DNA from: an uncultured Clostridia bacterium
Lineage (GTDB): Bacteria; Bacillota; Clostridia; TANB77; CAG-508
NCBI GenBank assembly: GCA_947625835.1
Contig: CANQPY010000010.1
Span: forward strand, 1 to 42,742
Direction of reading: 5' to 3'
Length of the DNA stretch: 42,742 bases
Below, in pieces: positions 9,462 to 19,203 of this stretch (position 1 is its first letter; each line of letters opens with the position of its first letter). Under the pieces are notes generated by a model. The model had not been told where the DNA came from. It ran no database searches and saw only the letters and a program-made list of their open reading frames with translations. The translations under genes were made by a program, and so were the position numbers.

Positions 9462-10146
9462 ATGAGTAAAAAATTTATAATTTTAGCAATTATTGTTGTT
9501 TTAATTGCAATTGGAATAGGATTTTTTATTTATTCTAATAAAAATCTTCAAAATCAAAATTCTTATCAAGCAAACAAGACTTCAGCTTCCCAAAATAACA
9601 ACTCTAGCAATAACAAGTCTAACAATAATAATTCAAAAAATAAAGATGAATCTACTTCTAAAGACACCTCTCATAAAGAAGAGCCTTCAGAAGAGCAACT
9701 TTCTACCTTCAGTACAAATATTATGTCCTCTGACCCATCTCGCCAACACAACATTGAGCTTACATGCAATAGATTAAATGGAACAATTGTAAAAAATGGT
9801 GATACATTTTCATTTTATGAAACACTTGGACCTTCCACTAAGGAAAAAGGATATTTAGAAGCAGATATACTAGACCAAAACCGGAAAAAAGCAAAAAGGT
9901 TTTGGCGGTGGTAACTGCCAAATTAGTTCTACTTTATATAATGCTGTTTTATCTGTTCAAAGTTTAGTTGTTACAGAAAGGCATGAACATAGCAACTATG
10001 TTCCTTATATTGAAAAAGGTAAAGATGCTGCCGTTTCTTATGGTAATTATGATTTTAAATTTAAAAATAATTCTGGAAATGATATTAAAATAGTAACTTT
10101 AACAGATGGAAAAATAGTAACTGCTTCTATAATTAGTATTAAATAA
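9462..10146 (+). CDS. VanW-like membrane-anchored protein (one CGG +1 site)
   Basis: 227 aa after one skip. An N-terminal signal anchor (residues 5-25, ILAIIVVLIAIGIGFFI) is followed by an Asn/Ser/Lys low-complexity linker (about residues 30-75) and a VanW domain: DPSRQHNIELTCNRLNGTIV, GDTFSFYETLGP, then GFGGGNCQISSTLYNAV after the shift. The Cys-Gln-Ile-Ser motif is the VanW hallmark. The domain lies outside the membrane and is thought to act on or bind the cell wall; its biochemistry is unknown. Frame changes at codon 141: CAA AAC CGG; skipping C gives QNGKKQKGFGGGNCQ. Neighbour of a D-Ala-D-Ala carboxypeptidase 38 bp downstream, in keeping with a cell-wall role. Confidence 0.88.
9882..9885 (+). 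other. CGG(A) +1 recoding site in the VanW-like gene
   Basis: In-frame CGG at 9882-9884 after AAC; the +1 frame reads GGA (Gly 141) directly before the conserved GFGGGNCQ motif. Confidence 0.88.
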
Positions 10147-10184
10147 TTTTTCTTGCATATATATTAATTATTGGAGGGATATAT

Positions 10185-11409
10185 ATGCGAAAATTCAAAT
10201 TATTGACTTCTTTTTTATTAGTATTTATGCTTATTTTTTGTTTCTCCTTACCATGTTTTGCTGAGGAGACAACATATGTATGGTCTAATTTAAGTGATAA
10301 ATCAACTGCAACTTCTACTGAAACTACAAATGATACATTAAATTTAGAATCACCATCAGCAATTTTAATTGAACAAACAACAGGTCAGGTTTTATATGAA
10401 AAAAATTGCCATGAAAAATTACGTCCTGCATCTGTTACTAAGGTAATGAGTCTTTTATTGATTGTAGAAGCTTTAAATGAAGGAAAAATTACTTTAAAAG
10501 ATTCTGTACCTTGCAGTGAAAATGCTGCATCTATGGGTGGTTCACAAATTTGGTTAGATCCAAGAGAAACTTTAACTGTTGATGAAATGTTAAAAGCTAT
10601 TTGTGTTGCTTCTGCAAATGATTGCGTTGTTGCTATGGCAGAATATATAGCAGGTTCAGAAGAAGCTTTTGTTCAAATGATGAATGATAAAGCAAAAATG
10701 CTTGGCATGAAAGATACTACCTTTAAAAATTGTCACGGCTTAGATGAAGATGGTCATGTTACTTCAAGTTATGATATTAGTCTAATGTCAAAAGCTCTTT
10801 TAAATACTTACCCTAAAATTACAAATTATACTACTATTTGGATGGATTCTTTACGTGACCGGAAAATCTGGGCTTACAAATACTAATAAATTAATTAGAA
10901 CCTATAAAGGCGCAACCGGCTTAAAAACTGGCTCTACAGGTCTTGCTTTATATAATTTATCTGCTAGTGCCACAAGAAATAATTTATCCTTAATTGCAGT
11001 TATTATGAAAGCACCTTCTACAAAAGTTAGATTTAGTGAGGCACAAAAATTATTAGATTATGGTTTTAATAATTTTTCTTTTGAGCAATTTGGTAAAAAA
11101 AATGATGTTGTAAAAACAATTAACATTGATAAAGGTGTATCTCCATCTGTTGATGCAATTTTAGCCAAAACTGCAGGTACTTTAGTAAAAAAAGGAAATA
11201 GTAAAAATATTGAGCAAAATTTGAATTTACCAGATACCATTTCTGCTCCTATAAAAGCCGGTCAAAAATTAGGGGAAGTTTCTTTTACTTTAAATGGCAA
11301 AACTTTATCTACTGTTGATATTGTTGCAAAAAGTGATGTTGAAAAAATAAATTTATTTACTATGTCAAAAAAAGTTTTATATTCTTGGGTTGATTTATTA
11401 AGAACATAG
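10185..11409 (+). CDS. D-alanyl-D-alanine carboxypeptidase (S11; one CGG +1 site)
   Basis: 407 aa after one skip. Signal peptide of about 27 residues ending PCFAEE. The S11 penicillin-binding fold has the SxxK box (RPASVTKVMS, residue about 83), the S-A-N triad (CVASANDCV) and the KTG box (GLKTGSTG). A C-terminal PBP5-type beta domain follows. It trims the terminal D-Ala from stem peptides outside the membrane. Frame changes at codon 226: WMDSLRD then CGG; skipping C gives SLRDGKSGLTNTNKLI, the sequence typical of DacB/DacF. Without the skip the KTG box is lost. ATG follows GGAGGGAT. Whether it is the vegetative or the sporulation enzyme is not decided by the sequence. Confidence 0.93.
10860..10863 (+). 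other. CGG(A) +1 recoding site in the carboxypeptidase
   Basis: In-frame CGG at 10860-10862 after GAC; the +1 frame reads GGA (Gly 226) in the conserved RDGK motif. Confidence 0.9.
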
Positions 11410-11410
11410 C

Positions 11411-11449
11411 AAAAAAAGGAACATATAATTACTATATGTCCCTTTTTTT
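11411..11449. terminator. bidirectional terminator between convergent genes
   Basis: A7, stem GGAACATATA / TATATGTCCC, T7. It serves the carboxypeptidase on the plus strand and the SUMF1-like cassette on the minus strand. Confidence 0.8.
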
Positions 11450-11452
11450 AAC

Positions 11453-12124
11453 TTAATCATAAAGATCTCTAATAACAATTCTAAGAGTATTGTCTAAGTA
11501 GCCTTCTTCTGGATTTGCCCACCTTCTAAATGATGCTGGATGTTTTTCACCATTATTTGCGTATAAGCCATGTCCTCCTCTAATAATCATATTATGATCA
11601 TATAATTCTGACCGCTCTGTTGTCCAGATTGAACAATTACCAAAGAAGTTATCTAAGCGATTAATCATCCATGAAGGATTTTCGCCTGTTTTAGCTAATA
11701 CAAATGGTGTTGAATAGTTCCCTCTACTTGCCGTTTCAAAAACTTCTTCAAAAGTTGCTGCTTTTGTGCTTACTAACCACATACAGATGCGATTATATTC
11801 TTCTTTGCTTGGGATATAGCCATTTGCTACTTTTCTTGCCAATTCTACTGCTTCATAAAAATTGACATTTGTAACTGGATACCTGTCTGGGATTGATAAC
11901 GGTTCTTCATCATTTCCTAATGAAATTTCATATCTTGAAAGCCAAAATCCTCTGACATATAAACCATCAGAAGTATAGCCAGCTGGAATTCTTAAGTATT
12001 GACTTCCTGCTTCGTTTTCAATGATAAGTCCATTATCAACTTCTCCTTCTTTATAAGAGAAGCCATTAGGAATGTCTACCTCAATCCGATATCCATCACA
12101 AAACTCTAAAAATGTTTTCTTCAT
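11453..12124 (-). CDS. SUMF1/FGE-like domain protein (cassette gene, Arg CGG)
   Basis: 223 aa, soluble. The C-terminal two thirds match the formylglycine-generating-enzyme/sulfatase-modifying fold: GFWLSRYEISL, YPVTNVNFYEAVELARKV, PSKEEYNRICMWL, NCSIWTTERSELYD and MIIRGGHG near the end. True FGE needs two active-site cysteines; only single scattered cysteines are seen, so catalysis is doubtful and a ligand-binding role is possible. Similar proteins occur in phages and gut Firmicutes. Base composition is richer than in the neighbours. It has two in-frame CGG codons (12086-12088, 11612-11614) that must be read as Arg. It is a single-gene unit with its own promoter, a strong AGGAGG site and a terminator. 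Confidence 0.75.
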   Translation of the reverse strand: MKKTFLEFCDGYRIEVDIPNGFSYKEGEVDNGLIIENEAGSQYLRIPAGYTSDGLYVRGFWLSRYEISLGNDEEPLSIPDRYPVTNVNFYEAVELARKVANGYIPSKEEYNRICMWLVSTKAATFEEVFETASRGNYSTPFVLAKTGENPSWMINRLDNFFGNCSIWTTERSELYDHNMIIRGGHGLYANNGEKHPASFRRWANPEEGYLDNTLRIVIRDLYD

Positions 12125-12165
12125 GATTTGACCTCCTTTTTGAAGACCTTGTTATTATGCTACCA

Positions 12166-12217
12166 ATTAGCTTGTGCTAATCGCTTATATTATATATTAT
12201 AACAGTATTTTTGTCAA
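12166..12217 (-). promoter_or_regulatory. promoter and operator-like palindrome of SUMF1-like cassette
   Basis: TTGACA (12212-12217), 17-nt spacer, TATAAT (12189-12194). A perfect palindrome ATTAGC-N4-GCTAAT (12166-12181) lies where transcription would start and could be an operator or a 5' stem. Confidence 0.7.
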
Positions 12218-12226
12218 CATAAAGTT

Positions 12227-12913
12227 TTATTTGTTAAAAATTCTACTTGCCTCTACTTGGTTATATAAAGCTTTTTCCTTATCATAGTAAAAAGCCCATT
12301 CTTTATCTCCATATGAAAAATGCCACCATTCACCATCATATGGTGCAAACCCTTCAGTCATCATCATCTTTCGCAATAATTTTCTATTTTTTTTTGCTTC
12401 TTCTGATATATTTTCTGTTTCGTAATAACACATTGTTGTACTGTAATCTAAAATTTCTGAACCGAAATCTAGGATTTTATTTTGTTTTCCATCATATATT
12501 GCAGCATCAACAGCTCCTCCTGTTGGATGTCCTGAAACTATTGGAACTGCTATCTTTTCATGTATATATTCATACATTTCAATTTCATCTGTAAACTTAT
12601 CTTTAACTTTCTCAAGTATTTCATTAAAATACTTTTCTTGTTTTTTCATATCCCTAAATCCATAAACTACGATAATTTTATAATTTTTATTTATTTCTTT
12701 TAAATCTTTAGCTACTTTAATTAGTTTTTCATATACAGATTTTCTAACTGCTATTTGATGACCATATTCAAGCATATTTCTTCTTTCTTGATATTTTCCA
12801 ATTACATATTCATCTTCAAGTGGAAGTAATACAAATTCTTCTTTATCAGTTTCTACATCGTATTCTTCTATTGTTAGTAAATCTTCGTACCTCACAAAAT
12901 GGTTATTTAACAT
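12227..12913 (-). CDS. VanX-like D-Ala-D-Ala dipeptidase / M15 peptidase
   Basis: 228 aa, no signal peptide. Zinc peptidase M15 motifs are clear: SGHPTGGAVDAAI near residue 145 (SxHxxGxAxD, zinc His and Asp) and GEWWHFSYGD near residue 195 (catalytic Glu and zinc His). The RDMKKQ region before them carries the conserved Arg of VanX/DdpX enzymes. It should cleave D-Ala-D-Ala or related dipeptides in the cytoplasm, as in wall recycling. It follows hisS by 17 bp on the same strand, so it may share that transcript. There is no sign of a VanH/VanA resistance cluster, so a housekeeping recycling role is more likely. Confidence 0.8.
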   Translation of the reverse strand: MLNNHFVRYEDLLTIEEYDVETDKEEFVLLPLEDEYVIGKYQERRNMLEYGHQIAVRKSVYEKLIKVAKDLKEINKNYKIIVVYGFRDMKKQEKYFNEILEKVKDKFTDEIEMYEYIHEKIAVPIVSGHPTGGAVDAAIYDGKQNKILDFGSEILDYSTTMCYYETENISEEAKKNRKLLRKMMMTEGFAPYDGEWWHFSYGDKEWAFYYDKEKALYNQVEASRIFNK

Positions 12914-12930
12914 TTGTTGCTACATTCCTT

Positions 12931-14241
12931 TCATTCTTTTATTATTTTGATTGCTTCTTCAACGGTAATTGTTTGTTGCTCTCCTGTAAACATATTTTTT
13001 AATGTAATAACATTATTTTTTATTTCATCTTCCCCTATTATTATTACATATTTTACATTTAAATTATCAGCATATTTAAATTTTTTCCCTAATTTTTGTT
13101 CTTCTATATTTATTTGTACATTCAAGTCATTATCTCGTAATTTTCTAGCTACATCTGCACACATTTCATAATTATCTGTCATTGATACAATTAATGCATT
13201 TGATATAGATTCATTTTCGGCAGATATTATGTTATTGTCCATTAATTGGAAAAATAGCCTTGATAATCCTATTGAAATTCCAACTCCTGGCATTTTTCTG
13301 TCTGTATAATATTCTGCTAAATTATCGTATCTTCCTCCTGAACAAACACTTCCTAAATTTCTATATTTATTTAAAAATGTTTCATATACTGTTCCTGTAT
13401 AATAGTCTAATCCCCTTGCTATTGTTAAATCAATTTTAAAATATTCTTCTGGCACACCAAATATTTTAATAAACTTGATAAGTTGTGTTAACTCGCCTAA
13501 TCCTTCTTGGAAAACTTCATTAACAATATTTAATTCTTTTAATGCTTTTATTTTATTTTCATTGCTTCCTTCAATTGCTATAAATTTCATAATAGTTTCT
13601 ACTTTTTCTATTTCTATATTTTTTAGTAGTTCATTTTTTACTTCTTCAGCTCCTATTTTATCTATTTTATCAATTACTCTTAAAATTTCTGCTGATTCAT
13701 TTTCTAATTTTAAACTCAAAAATAATCCGTTTAATATTTTTCTGTTATTTATACATATTGTAAATTCATCAAATCCTAAATTTTTAAATGTATTATATAT
13801 TATTGATGGAATTTCTGCATCATTAATAATTGATAATTTTCCATCTCCAATTATATCAACATCACATTGATAAAACTCTCTATATCTTCCTCTTTGAGGT
13901 TTTTCACCTCTATATACTTTTCCTATTTGATAACGTTTAAATGGAAAACTTAATTTATCATAATATTCTGTCACATATTTTGCAAGTGGTACAGTCAAGT
14001 CAAATCTAAGTGCTAAATCGTTTTCACCCTTTTCAAAACGATATATTTGTTTTTCTGTTTCTCCACCTGCTTTTGCAAGCAATACATTTGCATCTTCGAT
14101 AATTGGCGTATCTAATGGTAAAAAACCATACTTTTCATATGACTTTTGTATTGTCTCCTTCATTTTATTAAATAAAATTTGTTCATTTGGTAATAATTCC
14201 ATAAATCCTGGTAATGTTTTTGGTTGTACTTTTCCCTTCAT
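12931..14241 (-). CDS. hisS: histidyl-tRNA synthetase (host-type copy)
   Basis: 436 aa, full length. Class II core: motif 1 region PGFMELLPNEQ, the ALRFDLTVPLAKYV segment, motif 2 FKRYQIGKVYRGEKPQRGRYREF with the QCDVDIIG sequence, histidine-A motif ARGLDYYTGTVYE and histidine-B CSGGRYDNL, then motif 3 MPGVGISIGLSRL. A C-terminal anticodon-binding domain ends EAIKIIKE. It charges tRNA-His (a tRNA-His gene lies at 28049). It lies last or near last in the hisH-A-F-IE run, 16 bp after hisIE. No CGG codons. A second complete HisRS is at 20813 and a degenerate relative at 24518. Confidence 0.95.
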   Translation of the reverse strand: MKGKVQPKTLPGFMELLPNEQILFNKMKETIQKSYEKYGFLPLDTPIIEDANVLLAKAGGETEKQIYRFEKGENDLALRFDLTVPLAKYVTEYYDKLSFPFKRYQIGKVYRGEKPQRGRYREFYQCDVDIIGDGKLSIINDAEIPSIIYNTFKNLGFDEFTICINNRKILNGLFLSLKLENESAEILRVIDKIDKIGAEEVKNELLKNIEIEKVETIMKFIAIEGSNENKIKALKELNIVNEVFQEGLGELTQLIKFIKIFGVPEEYFKIDLTIARGLDYYTGTVYETFLNKYRNLGSVCSGGRYDNLAEYYTDRKMPGVGISIGLSRLFFQLMDNNIISAENESISNALIVSMTDNYEMCADVARKLRDNDLNVQINIEEQKLGKKFKYADNLNVKYVIIIGEDEIKNNVITLKNMFTGEQQTITVEEAIKIIKE

Positions 14242-14257
14242 ATTTTTTCTTCCTCCT

Positions 14258-14914
14258 TTAATATTCTCCTTTTATATTTTGTTTTTTCTTATTTCCTTGT
14301 TTTTTATGTCTTTCTGATAATTTATTTTTAATATCTTGCAATGTTACATTTGATTTAAACATTAAAACTAATGTATGATATGTTAAATCTGAAATTTCTC
14401 CTATTAGCTCTTCTTTACTTGGATTTTTAGCAGCAATTACGGTTTCTGTTGCTTCTTCTCCTATCTTTTTACAAATTTTGTCGATTCCTTGGTCAAGTAA
14501 GTAATTTGTATATGAATTTTCTTTTGGATTTATACTTCTATCTTGTATTTGTTCATATATTTCTTGCAATATATTTTCATTGTTCTCTTTAATTTCTTCA
14601 TTTGAAACTATTTCATTAAAGAAACATGTATAATTACCAGTATGACAAGCACCATCACCTATTTGTTCAACTAAAATTAGTAAAGTATCATTATCACAAT
14701 CTAAATACATAGATTTTATATTTTGATAATTTCCAGAAATTTCTCCTTTATGCCATAATTCTTTTCTGCTTCTTGAATAAAAACATGTTTGACCATTTTT
14801 TAGCATATATTCATAGCTTTCTTCATTTACATATGCTAGCATTAATACTTGTTTTGTTTTATAATCTTGAACAATTGCAGGAATTAATTCCATTTTTTTA
14901 AAGTCTGGCTTCAT
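14258..14914 (-). CDS. hisIE: bifunctional phosphoribosyl-AMP cyclohydrolase / phosphoribosyl-ATP pyrophosphatase
   Basis: 218 aa. N-terminal HisI domain: [45 protein letters not shown] and [12 protein letters not shown] (zinc ligands Cys/His/Cys). C-terminal HisE domain: [20 protein letters not shown] and [13 protein letters not shown] with the acidic metal-binding helix. It carries out steps two and three of histidine synthesis. Its start overlaps the end of hisF by 17 bp; GGAGGG lies ahead of its ATG. Confidence 0.95.
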   Translation of the reverse strand: MKPDFKKMELIPAIVQDYKTKQVLMLAYVNEESYEYMLKNGQTCFYSRSRKELWHKGEISGNYQNIKSMYLDCDNDTLLILVEQIGDGACHTGNYTCFFNEIVSNEEIKENNENILQEIYEQIQDRSINPKENSYTNYLLDQGIDKICKKIGEEATETVIAAKNPSKEELIGEISDLTYHTLVLMFKSNVTLQDIKNKLSERHKKQGNKKKQNIKGEY

Positions 14915-15677
14915 TTTTTACCCTCCTAACACTAATATTATTTTTCTCTAATTCTTCTTTAATTTTATCAATTGTAGTTTCTTTATAATGCAATAATGAA
15001 GCAATTAGGGCAGCATCACAATTGGTCTTTTTAAAAACATTTACAATATCTTGTATATTGCCACAACCTCCACTTGCAATTACTGGTATATTTACGCTAT
15101 CTACTACTAATTTTGTCATCTCAATATCATAGCCTTTTTTAGTTCCATCTGCATCCATTGATGTTAAAAGAATTTCTCCTGCACCTAATTTTTCACATTT
15201 TTTTACCCATTGTATTAAATCTAACCCTGTATTTTCTCTTCCACCTTTTACATAAACTTTAAATTGTCCATTTTCGTCTCTTTTGCTATCAATTGCAACA
15301 ACCACACATTGTGAACCAAATTCTTTTGCAGCTTCTTCTATTAATCTTGGATTTTTTACAGCAGATGAATTAATTGATATTTTATCTGCTCCTCTTTTTA
15401 ATATTTCTCTAAAATCCTCTATACTTTTAATTCCACCTCCTACTGTTAAAGGAATTCTAAGTTCTTTTGCCCCTTTTTCTATTATATCTTTTATTGTTTC
15501 TCTTTCTTCATAACTTGCTGTTATATCTAAAAATACAATTTCATCTGCACATTGATTTTCATATATTTTGGCATATTCAACTGGATCCCCTATATCAGTT
15601 AAGTCTAAAAAATTAATACCTTTTACTACTTTTCCATTTTTTATATCTAGGCATGGAATTATTCTTTTTCTAAGCAT
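14898..15677 (-). CDS. hisF: imidazole glycerol phosphate synthase, cyclase subunit
   Basis: 259 aa TIM barrel. Starts [20 protein letters not shown] with the catalytic Asp of strand 1, then [15 protein letters not shown] (phosphate loop), [11 protein letters not shown], and the second catalytic Asp in [14 protein letters not shown], ending with VIASGGCG. It forms IGP and AICAR from PRFAR with ammonia from HisH. It overlaps hisA by 19 bp and hisIE by 17 bp, so translation is coupled. Confidence 0.96.
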   Translation of the reverse strand: MLRKRIIPCLDIKNGKVVKGINFLDLTDIGDPVEYAKIYENQCADEIVFLDITASYEERETIKDIIEKGAKELRIPLTVGGGIKSIEDFREILKRGADKISINSSAVKNPRLIEEAAKEFGSQCVVVAIDSKRDENGQFKVYVKGGRENTGLDLIQWVKKCEKLGAGEILLTSMDADGTKKGYDIEMTKLVVDSVNIPVIASGGCGNIQDIVNVFKKTNCDAALIASLLHYKETTIDKIKEELEKNNISVRRVKNEARL

Positions 15678-16387
15678 TTAATTACCTCCATTAAATCAAC
15701 TTTTCCATCATAATATGCCTTTCCTATTATACATCCATAATAATTTAAATTAGCAACTTTTAATATGTCTTCCTTGCTTTTTATTCCACCTGATACAACA
15801 AAATTAATATCTGTATTTTTTCTTATATTTTTATATAATTCAAAGTTTGGACCTAACAATGTACCATCTTTTGATATATCTGTAACTATTATATATTTTA
15901 TTCCTATATTTTCTAATTGTTTGATAAAATCTATGTAATTTACATTGCTAGTTTTGGTCCATCCAGAAGTAGATACTAAATTATCTTTTATATCAACTCC
16001 CACAACAATTTTTTCTGGACCATAAGTTTTTAATACTTCCTTCAAAAAATTAAAGTCATTTATTGCTGCTGTACCAAGTATTATTCTGTCTATTTTCAAT
16101 TTATTTAAATACATATCTACTGTCTGTTTATCTCTTATTCCTCCACCTAGTTCGATTTTAATTGAAACATTTTCTCTAATTTTTTTTATAGTATTATAGT
16201 TCACACTGCAATAACCATCTTTTGCACCATCTAAATCTACTAAATGTATTATTTTTGCACCTAACTTTTCAAATTGCTTAGCTAATTTTTCAGGCTCCTT
16301 ACTATAAACTTTTTTATTATTATAATCTCCCTTATATAGTCTTACTGCTTCACCGTCTTTTAGGTCAATTGCCGGAAATATTAACAT
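15659..16387 (-). CDS. hisA: ProFAR isomerase HisA
   Basis: 242 aa from ATG at 16387 (GGAGATAATCAA before it); the longer open frame upstream is only a shadow of hisH. TIM barrel with [18 protein letters not shown] (catalytic Asp), [40 protein letters not shown] (second Asp) and VVSGGIKS. It performs the Amadori isomerisation in histidine synthesis. Its start overlaps the hisH stop region. Confidence 0.96.
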   Translation of the reverse strand: MLIFPAIDLKDGEAVRLYKGDYNNKKVYSKEPEKLAKQFEKLGAKIIHLVDLDGAKDGYCSVNYNTIKKIRENVSIKIELGGGIRDKQTVDMYLNKLKIDRIILGTAAINDFNFLKEVLKTYGPEKIVVGVDIKDNLVSTSGWTKTSNVNYIDFIKQLENIGIKYIIVTDISKDGTLLGPNFELYKNIRKNTDINFVVSGGIKSKEDILKVANLNYYGCIIGKAYYDGKVDLMEVIKCLEKE

Positions 16388-16989
16388 TTGATTATCTCCT
16401 TCCATGCCTTCAAAATATTTTCTCCAACACTTCCACTCTTTTCTGGATGAAATTGACATCCTAGTACATTGTCTTTTCCAACCAAAGCTGGTATTTTTAC
16501 ATTTCCATATTCTGTATAGCATATTAATTCTTTGTCATTAAAATCTGCCATATAAGAATGAACAAAATAAACATCTTCTTTTTCATTTATATTGTTCAAA
16601 ATAGGATGTTTTTGGTTAAATAATAATTGATTCCATCCCATATGTGGTAACTTTTCTTTTGTTTTAATTAATCTTACTTTTCCTTTTAAATAACCTAATC
16701 CTTCTGTTTCTTGTATTTCATATCCCTTTTCAAATAATATTTGCATTCCTAAACATATACCTAAAATTTGAGTACCTTTATTCTTACATGAATTTAATGT
16801 GTCAAGTAATTCAAATTTTTTTAAATTTTCCATTGCAATAAAAAAACTTCCAACTCCAGGTAATATTATTCCTGTTGCATTTTCTATATCTTCTTTTTTC
16901 CTTGAAATAATAGCATCTATTTTTACTCTTTTACAAGCATTTAGCACACTTTTTACATTTCCAACATTATAATCTATTATTACAACCAT
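16381..16989 (-). CDS. hisH: imidazole glycerol phosphate synthase, glutaminase subunit
   Basis: 202 aa class I glutamine amidotransferase. IIDYNVGNVKSVLNACKR at the start, GIILPGVGSF (oxyanion segment), nucleophile Cys in ILGICLGMQILFE, and the His-Glu pair in CQFHPEKSG. It supplies ammonia to HisF. It starts 81 bp after the DapF-GNAT cassette, which separates it from hisG on the same strand. No clear promoter of its own is seen in that gap, only a strong hairpin. Confidence 0.96.
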   Translation of the reverse strand: MVVIIDYNVGNVKSVLNACKRVKIDAIISRKKEDIENATGIILPGVGSFFIAMENLKKFELLDTLNSCKNKGTQILGICLGMQILFEKGYEIQETEGLGYLKGKVRLIKTKEKLPHMGWNQLLFNQKHPILNNINEKEDVYFVHSYMADFNDKELICYTEYGNVKIPALVGKDNVLGCQFHPEKSGSVGENILKAWKEIIKC

Positions 16990-17026
16990 TAATAGAACTC
17001 CTCTTCTTGACTACATATATTTACTT

Positions 17027-17049
17027 GGGGAGGCCATATAAGCCTCCCC
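17027..17049. terminator. strong GC hairpin between DapF-GNAT cassette and hisH
   Basis: Perfect stem GGGGAGGC / GCCTCCCC with a 7-nt loop. Neither strand has a proper T run after it, so termination may be partial or the hairpin may protect an mRNA end. It is the most GC-rich spot of the region. Confidence 0.45.
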
Positions 17050-17070
17050 CCTTCTGATGACAACTAAAAT

Positions 17071-18441
17071 CTAAAGCTCCTTGTCAAGGTAGATTTTTAC
17101 ATCTTCCTCTTCTCTTTCTTTTACAGTCCGCTCCATTCTGTCTACACTTGTTACTCCCTCGAGAAGCTTGAAACCTAACTTGATTGCAATATCATATGAC
17201 ATTGACTTACCAACTTCCAAAGTCTTCATATAGACCTTTTCAAAGCCTTCTCGTCTAAGAACTTCGCAAGCATACCTCATCAAGCATGTTCCAATTCCCT
17301 GTCCTCTGTATTCTGACAAAACTGTTATGTCTGCAAGATACGCAACTTTTTCAGGATGCTCATAATGGACAGGATGCAGATCTTTAAGCCGCATAGGCCT
17401 AAATGTAACCAAACCTACGCAAGAGTCATTTAAGTAATAGCCGCAAACATACCCGTCAGTTAATAAGTTCTTGTATTCCTCGCAAATCATTTCATCTGAC
17501 CAAGCTTCATAATACGGCGGATTTTTGAATACCTTATACAAATTTATAAAGTCATCAATTTTATCTGGTGTTATTGCTCCGATTCTCCGTTTCATCATGC
17601 CATTTTCCTCCTCTGATAAGACTTCGATAGAGTATTTTTTTCCATCAGTTTCTACATTGCCTAATATTGTTGCTTTTGAAATTTCATCTTCTGAATATAC
17701 TATGCTTGCAGTAATAATCATTCCAGAAGGTTGTAAAATGTCAATTACTTGGCTTTTGTGATTCAAAAAAGCTTCAACCATACAAACCGCTGTTGTTCCA
17801 GAGCCACATGCTGTTTCATAAAAAAGAGTATTAATAGATTTTACCCATACAATTGGATTTATCTTTAATAATCCTTTTTCTCTTTCACAGAACATGATGC
17901 CTACTGCTTCGCTATATTCAAGATTATATTGATGAATAAAATCCATACCAGTAGCTTTTAAATTTTCTTTGTTTTCAAGATATTTTTTAGCTACATTTTC
18001 TTGAATAACAACTGTTACCATTCCATTCATCTTAACAATGAATATTCCTGGTTCTTTTTCAGTAATAACATCTGCTCCATGATAAAGAGGAATTTCACAC
18101 CATGCTTTTCCATTTTTATCAACTCCAGCATTAATAGTGTCTTTGACATTAACTGTCATTTGCAAATTTCCTTCTTTACCATTTAAGTAAATAGCTGCTG
18201 CACTTCTTGTTGCATTTCCGCAAAACTCTCCGCCTGCCATTTGTAACTCAAAAAGCTTTCTATTAGGGTCAACAAATCCTACCTGCTCAACATTAGAGTG
18301 TTTTGCCATAATTGCATCGTTTATAAGTTTCTTTTGTTGTGGAGTATAGTTCAATCCATATACAAATGCAGTGTCATTTCCTGCTGGCACATAGATTGAA
18401 TATTCTACACTAAACGATTTGTTGCAATTGTCGAAACTCAT
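17071..18441 (-). CDS. DapF-like racemase/epimerase fused to a GNAT acetyltransferase (cassette gene, Arg CGG)
   Basis: 456 aa. Residues 1-275 are a DapF/PhzF-type double-lobe fold with two active-site cysteines: GGEFCGNATRSAAA near residue 75 and ETACGSGTTAVC near residue 215. DapF-like amino acid racemases, including histidine racemase CntK, share this look. Residues about 285-440 are a GNAT domain (acetyl-CoA loop EYRGQGIGTCLMRYA, then FEKVYMKT). A linker with MMKRRIGAITPDK joins them. Substrate unknown; its place among histidine genes makes a histidine-related racemase attractive but unproven. Three in-frame CGG (17587, 17389, 17128) are read as Arg. Base composition differs from its neighbours; it is a single-gene cassette set between hisG and hisH. 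Confidence 0.8.
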   Translation of the reverse strand: MSFDNCNKSFSVEYSIYVPAGNDTAFVYGLNYTPQQKKLINDAIMAKHSNVEQVGFVDPNRKLFELQMAGGEFCGNATRSAAAIYLNGKEGNLQMTVNVKDTINAGVDKNGKAWCEIPLYHGADVITEKEPGIFIVKMNGMVTVVIQENVAKKYLENKENLKATGMDFIHQYNLEYSEAVGIMFCEREKGLLKINPIVWVKSINTLFYETACGSGTTAVCMVEAFLNHKSQVIDILQPSGMIITASIVYSEDEISKATILGNVETDGKKYSIEVLSEEENGMMKRRIGAITPDKIDDFINLYKVFKNPPYYEAWSDEMICEEYKNLLTDGYVCGYYLNDSCVGLVTFRPMRLKDLHPVHYEHPEKVAYLADITVLSEYRGQGIGTCLMRYACEVLRREGFEKVYMKTLEVGKSMSYDIAIKLGFKLLEGVTSVDRMERTVKEREEEDVKIYLDKEL

Positions 18442-18473
18442 GCATTTTCACTCCTTTCTTTCTTCAATAGAGG

Positions 18474-18548
18474 TAGGTATAAAAATAACTATACCTAAAA
18501 TACATATTGTTACTAGCACATTATATATCATTTTTTGTCAAAAGTCAA
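18474..18548 (-). promoter_or_regulatory. promoter and leader stem of DapF-GNAT cassette
   Basis: TTGACT (18543-18548), 17-nt spacer, TATAAT (18520-18525). The leader has a perfect stem TAGGTATA / TATACCTA (18474-18497). Confidence 0.7.
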
Positions 18549-18570
18549 CCATTTCAATTGTTTGAGCCAT

Positions 18571-19203
18571 TTATTCCTTAGTAACTTTATATTTCTCTAT
18601 TAAATCAATTAAATTTAAAATTTCTTCTTTTTTATATTTAAATTTTGTTTTATTACATATTAACCTTGTACTTACTTGTGTAATTGTTTCTATAACTTCT
18701 AATCCATTTGCTTTTAATGTTGCCCCTGTTTCAACTATATCAACAATTGCATCAGTTAACCCTACAACAGGGCCTAATTCTACAGAACCTTCTAATTTAA
18801 TAATTTCTACATCTTCATCTTTACTTTCAAAATATTTTTTTGCAATATTTGGATATTTAGTTGCAATCTTTTTTCTTCTATTAAATTTAGCATTTTTAAA
18901 ACTTGGATAGCTACATATAGCAAATGAGCATTTTCCTATTTCTAAATCTAATAACTCATAATAATCTTTAAATGGATTTTCAAGTAAAGTATCACTTCCT
19001 ACAATGCCTATATCAACAATTCCATGCTCTACAAAAGTAATAACATCATTTGATTTTGCAAAAATTATTTCCATTTTGTCTTCTATGTTTATTTGTAATT
19101 CTCTATCTTTATTTATCAATGGATCAATATTATATCCTATTTTCTCAAAAGTTTCTGTCATTTTTTTTTCTATTCTGCCTTTAGTCAATGCAACTTTTAG
19201 CAT
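18571..19203 (-). CDS. hisG: ATP phosphoribosyltransferase, short form
   Basis: 210 aa from ATG at 19203, preferred because AGGTGAAG lies 5 nt before it; a GTG nine bases upstream is also open. Short-form HisG (no C-terminal regulatory domain): [13 protein letters not shown] at the start, then [10 protein letters not shown], and the PRPP-binding loop in [18 protein letters not shown]. Short HisG works only with HisZ, whose gene overlaps directly upstream. First step of histidine synthesis. The next his gene (hisH) is reached only after the DapF-GNAT cassette. Confidence 0.95.
   Translation of the reverse strand: MLKVALTKGRIEKKMTETFEKIGYNIDPLINKDRELQINIEDKMEIIFAKSNDVITFVEHGIVDIGIVGSDTLLENPFKDYYELLDLEIGKCSFAICSYPSFKNAKFNRRKKIATKYPNIAKKYFESKDEDVEIIKLEGSVELGPVVGLTDAIVDIVETGATLKANGLEVIETITQVSTRLICNKTKFKYKKEEILNLIDLIEKYKVTKE

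Noticed and set aside
12227..12913. Part of a vancomycin-resistance cluster (VanX plus VanW)
   Set aside because: VanX-like and VanW-like genes are on opposite strands 2 kb apart and there is no VanH, VanA/B ligase or VanRS pair.
16388..16522. Longer HisA start at 16522
   Set aside because: The extra N-terminus is only a shadow of hisH; HisA proteins begin at the [12 protein letters not shown] position, which has a ribosome site.
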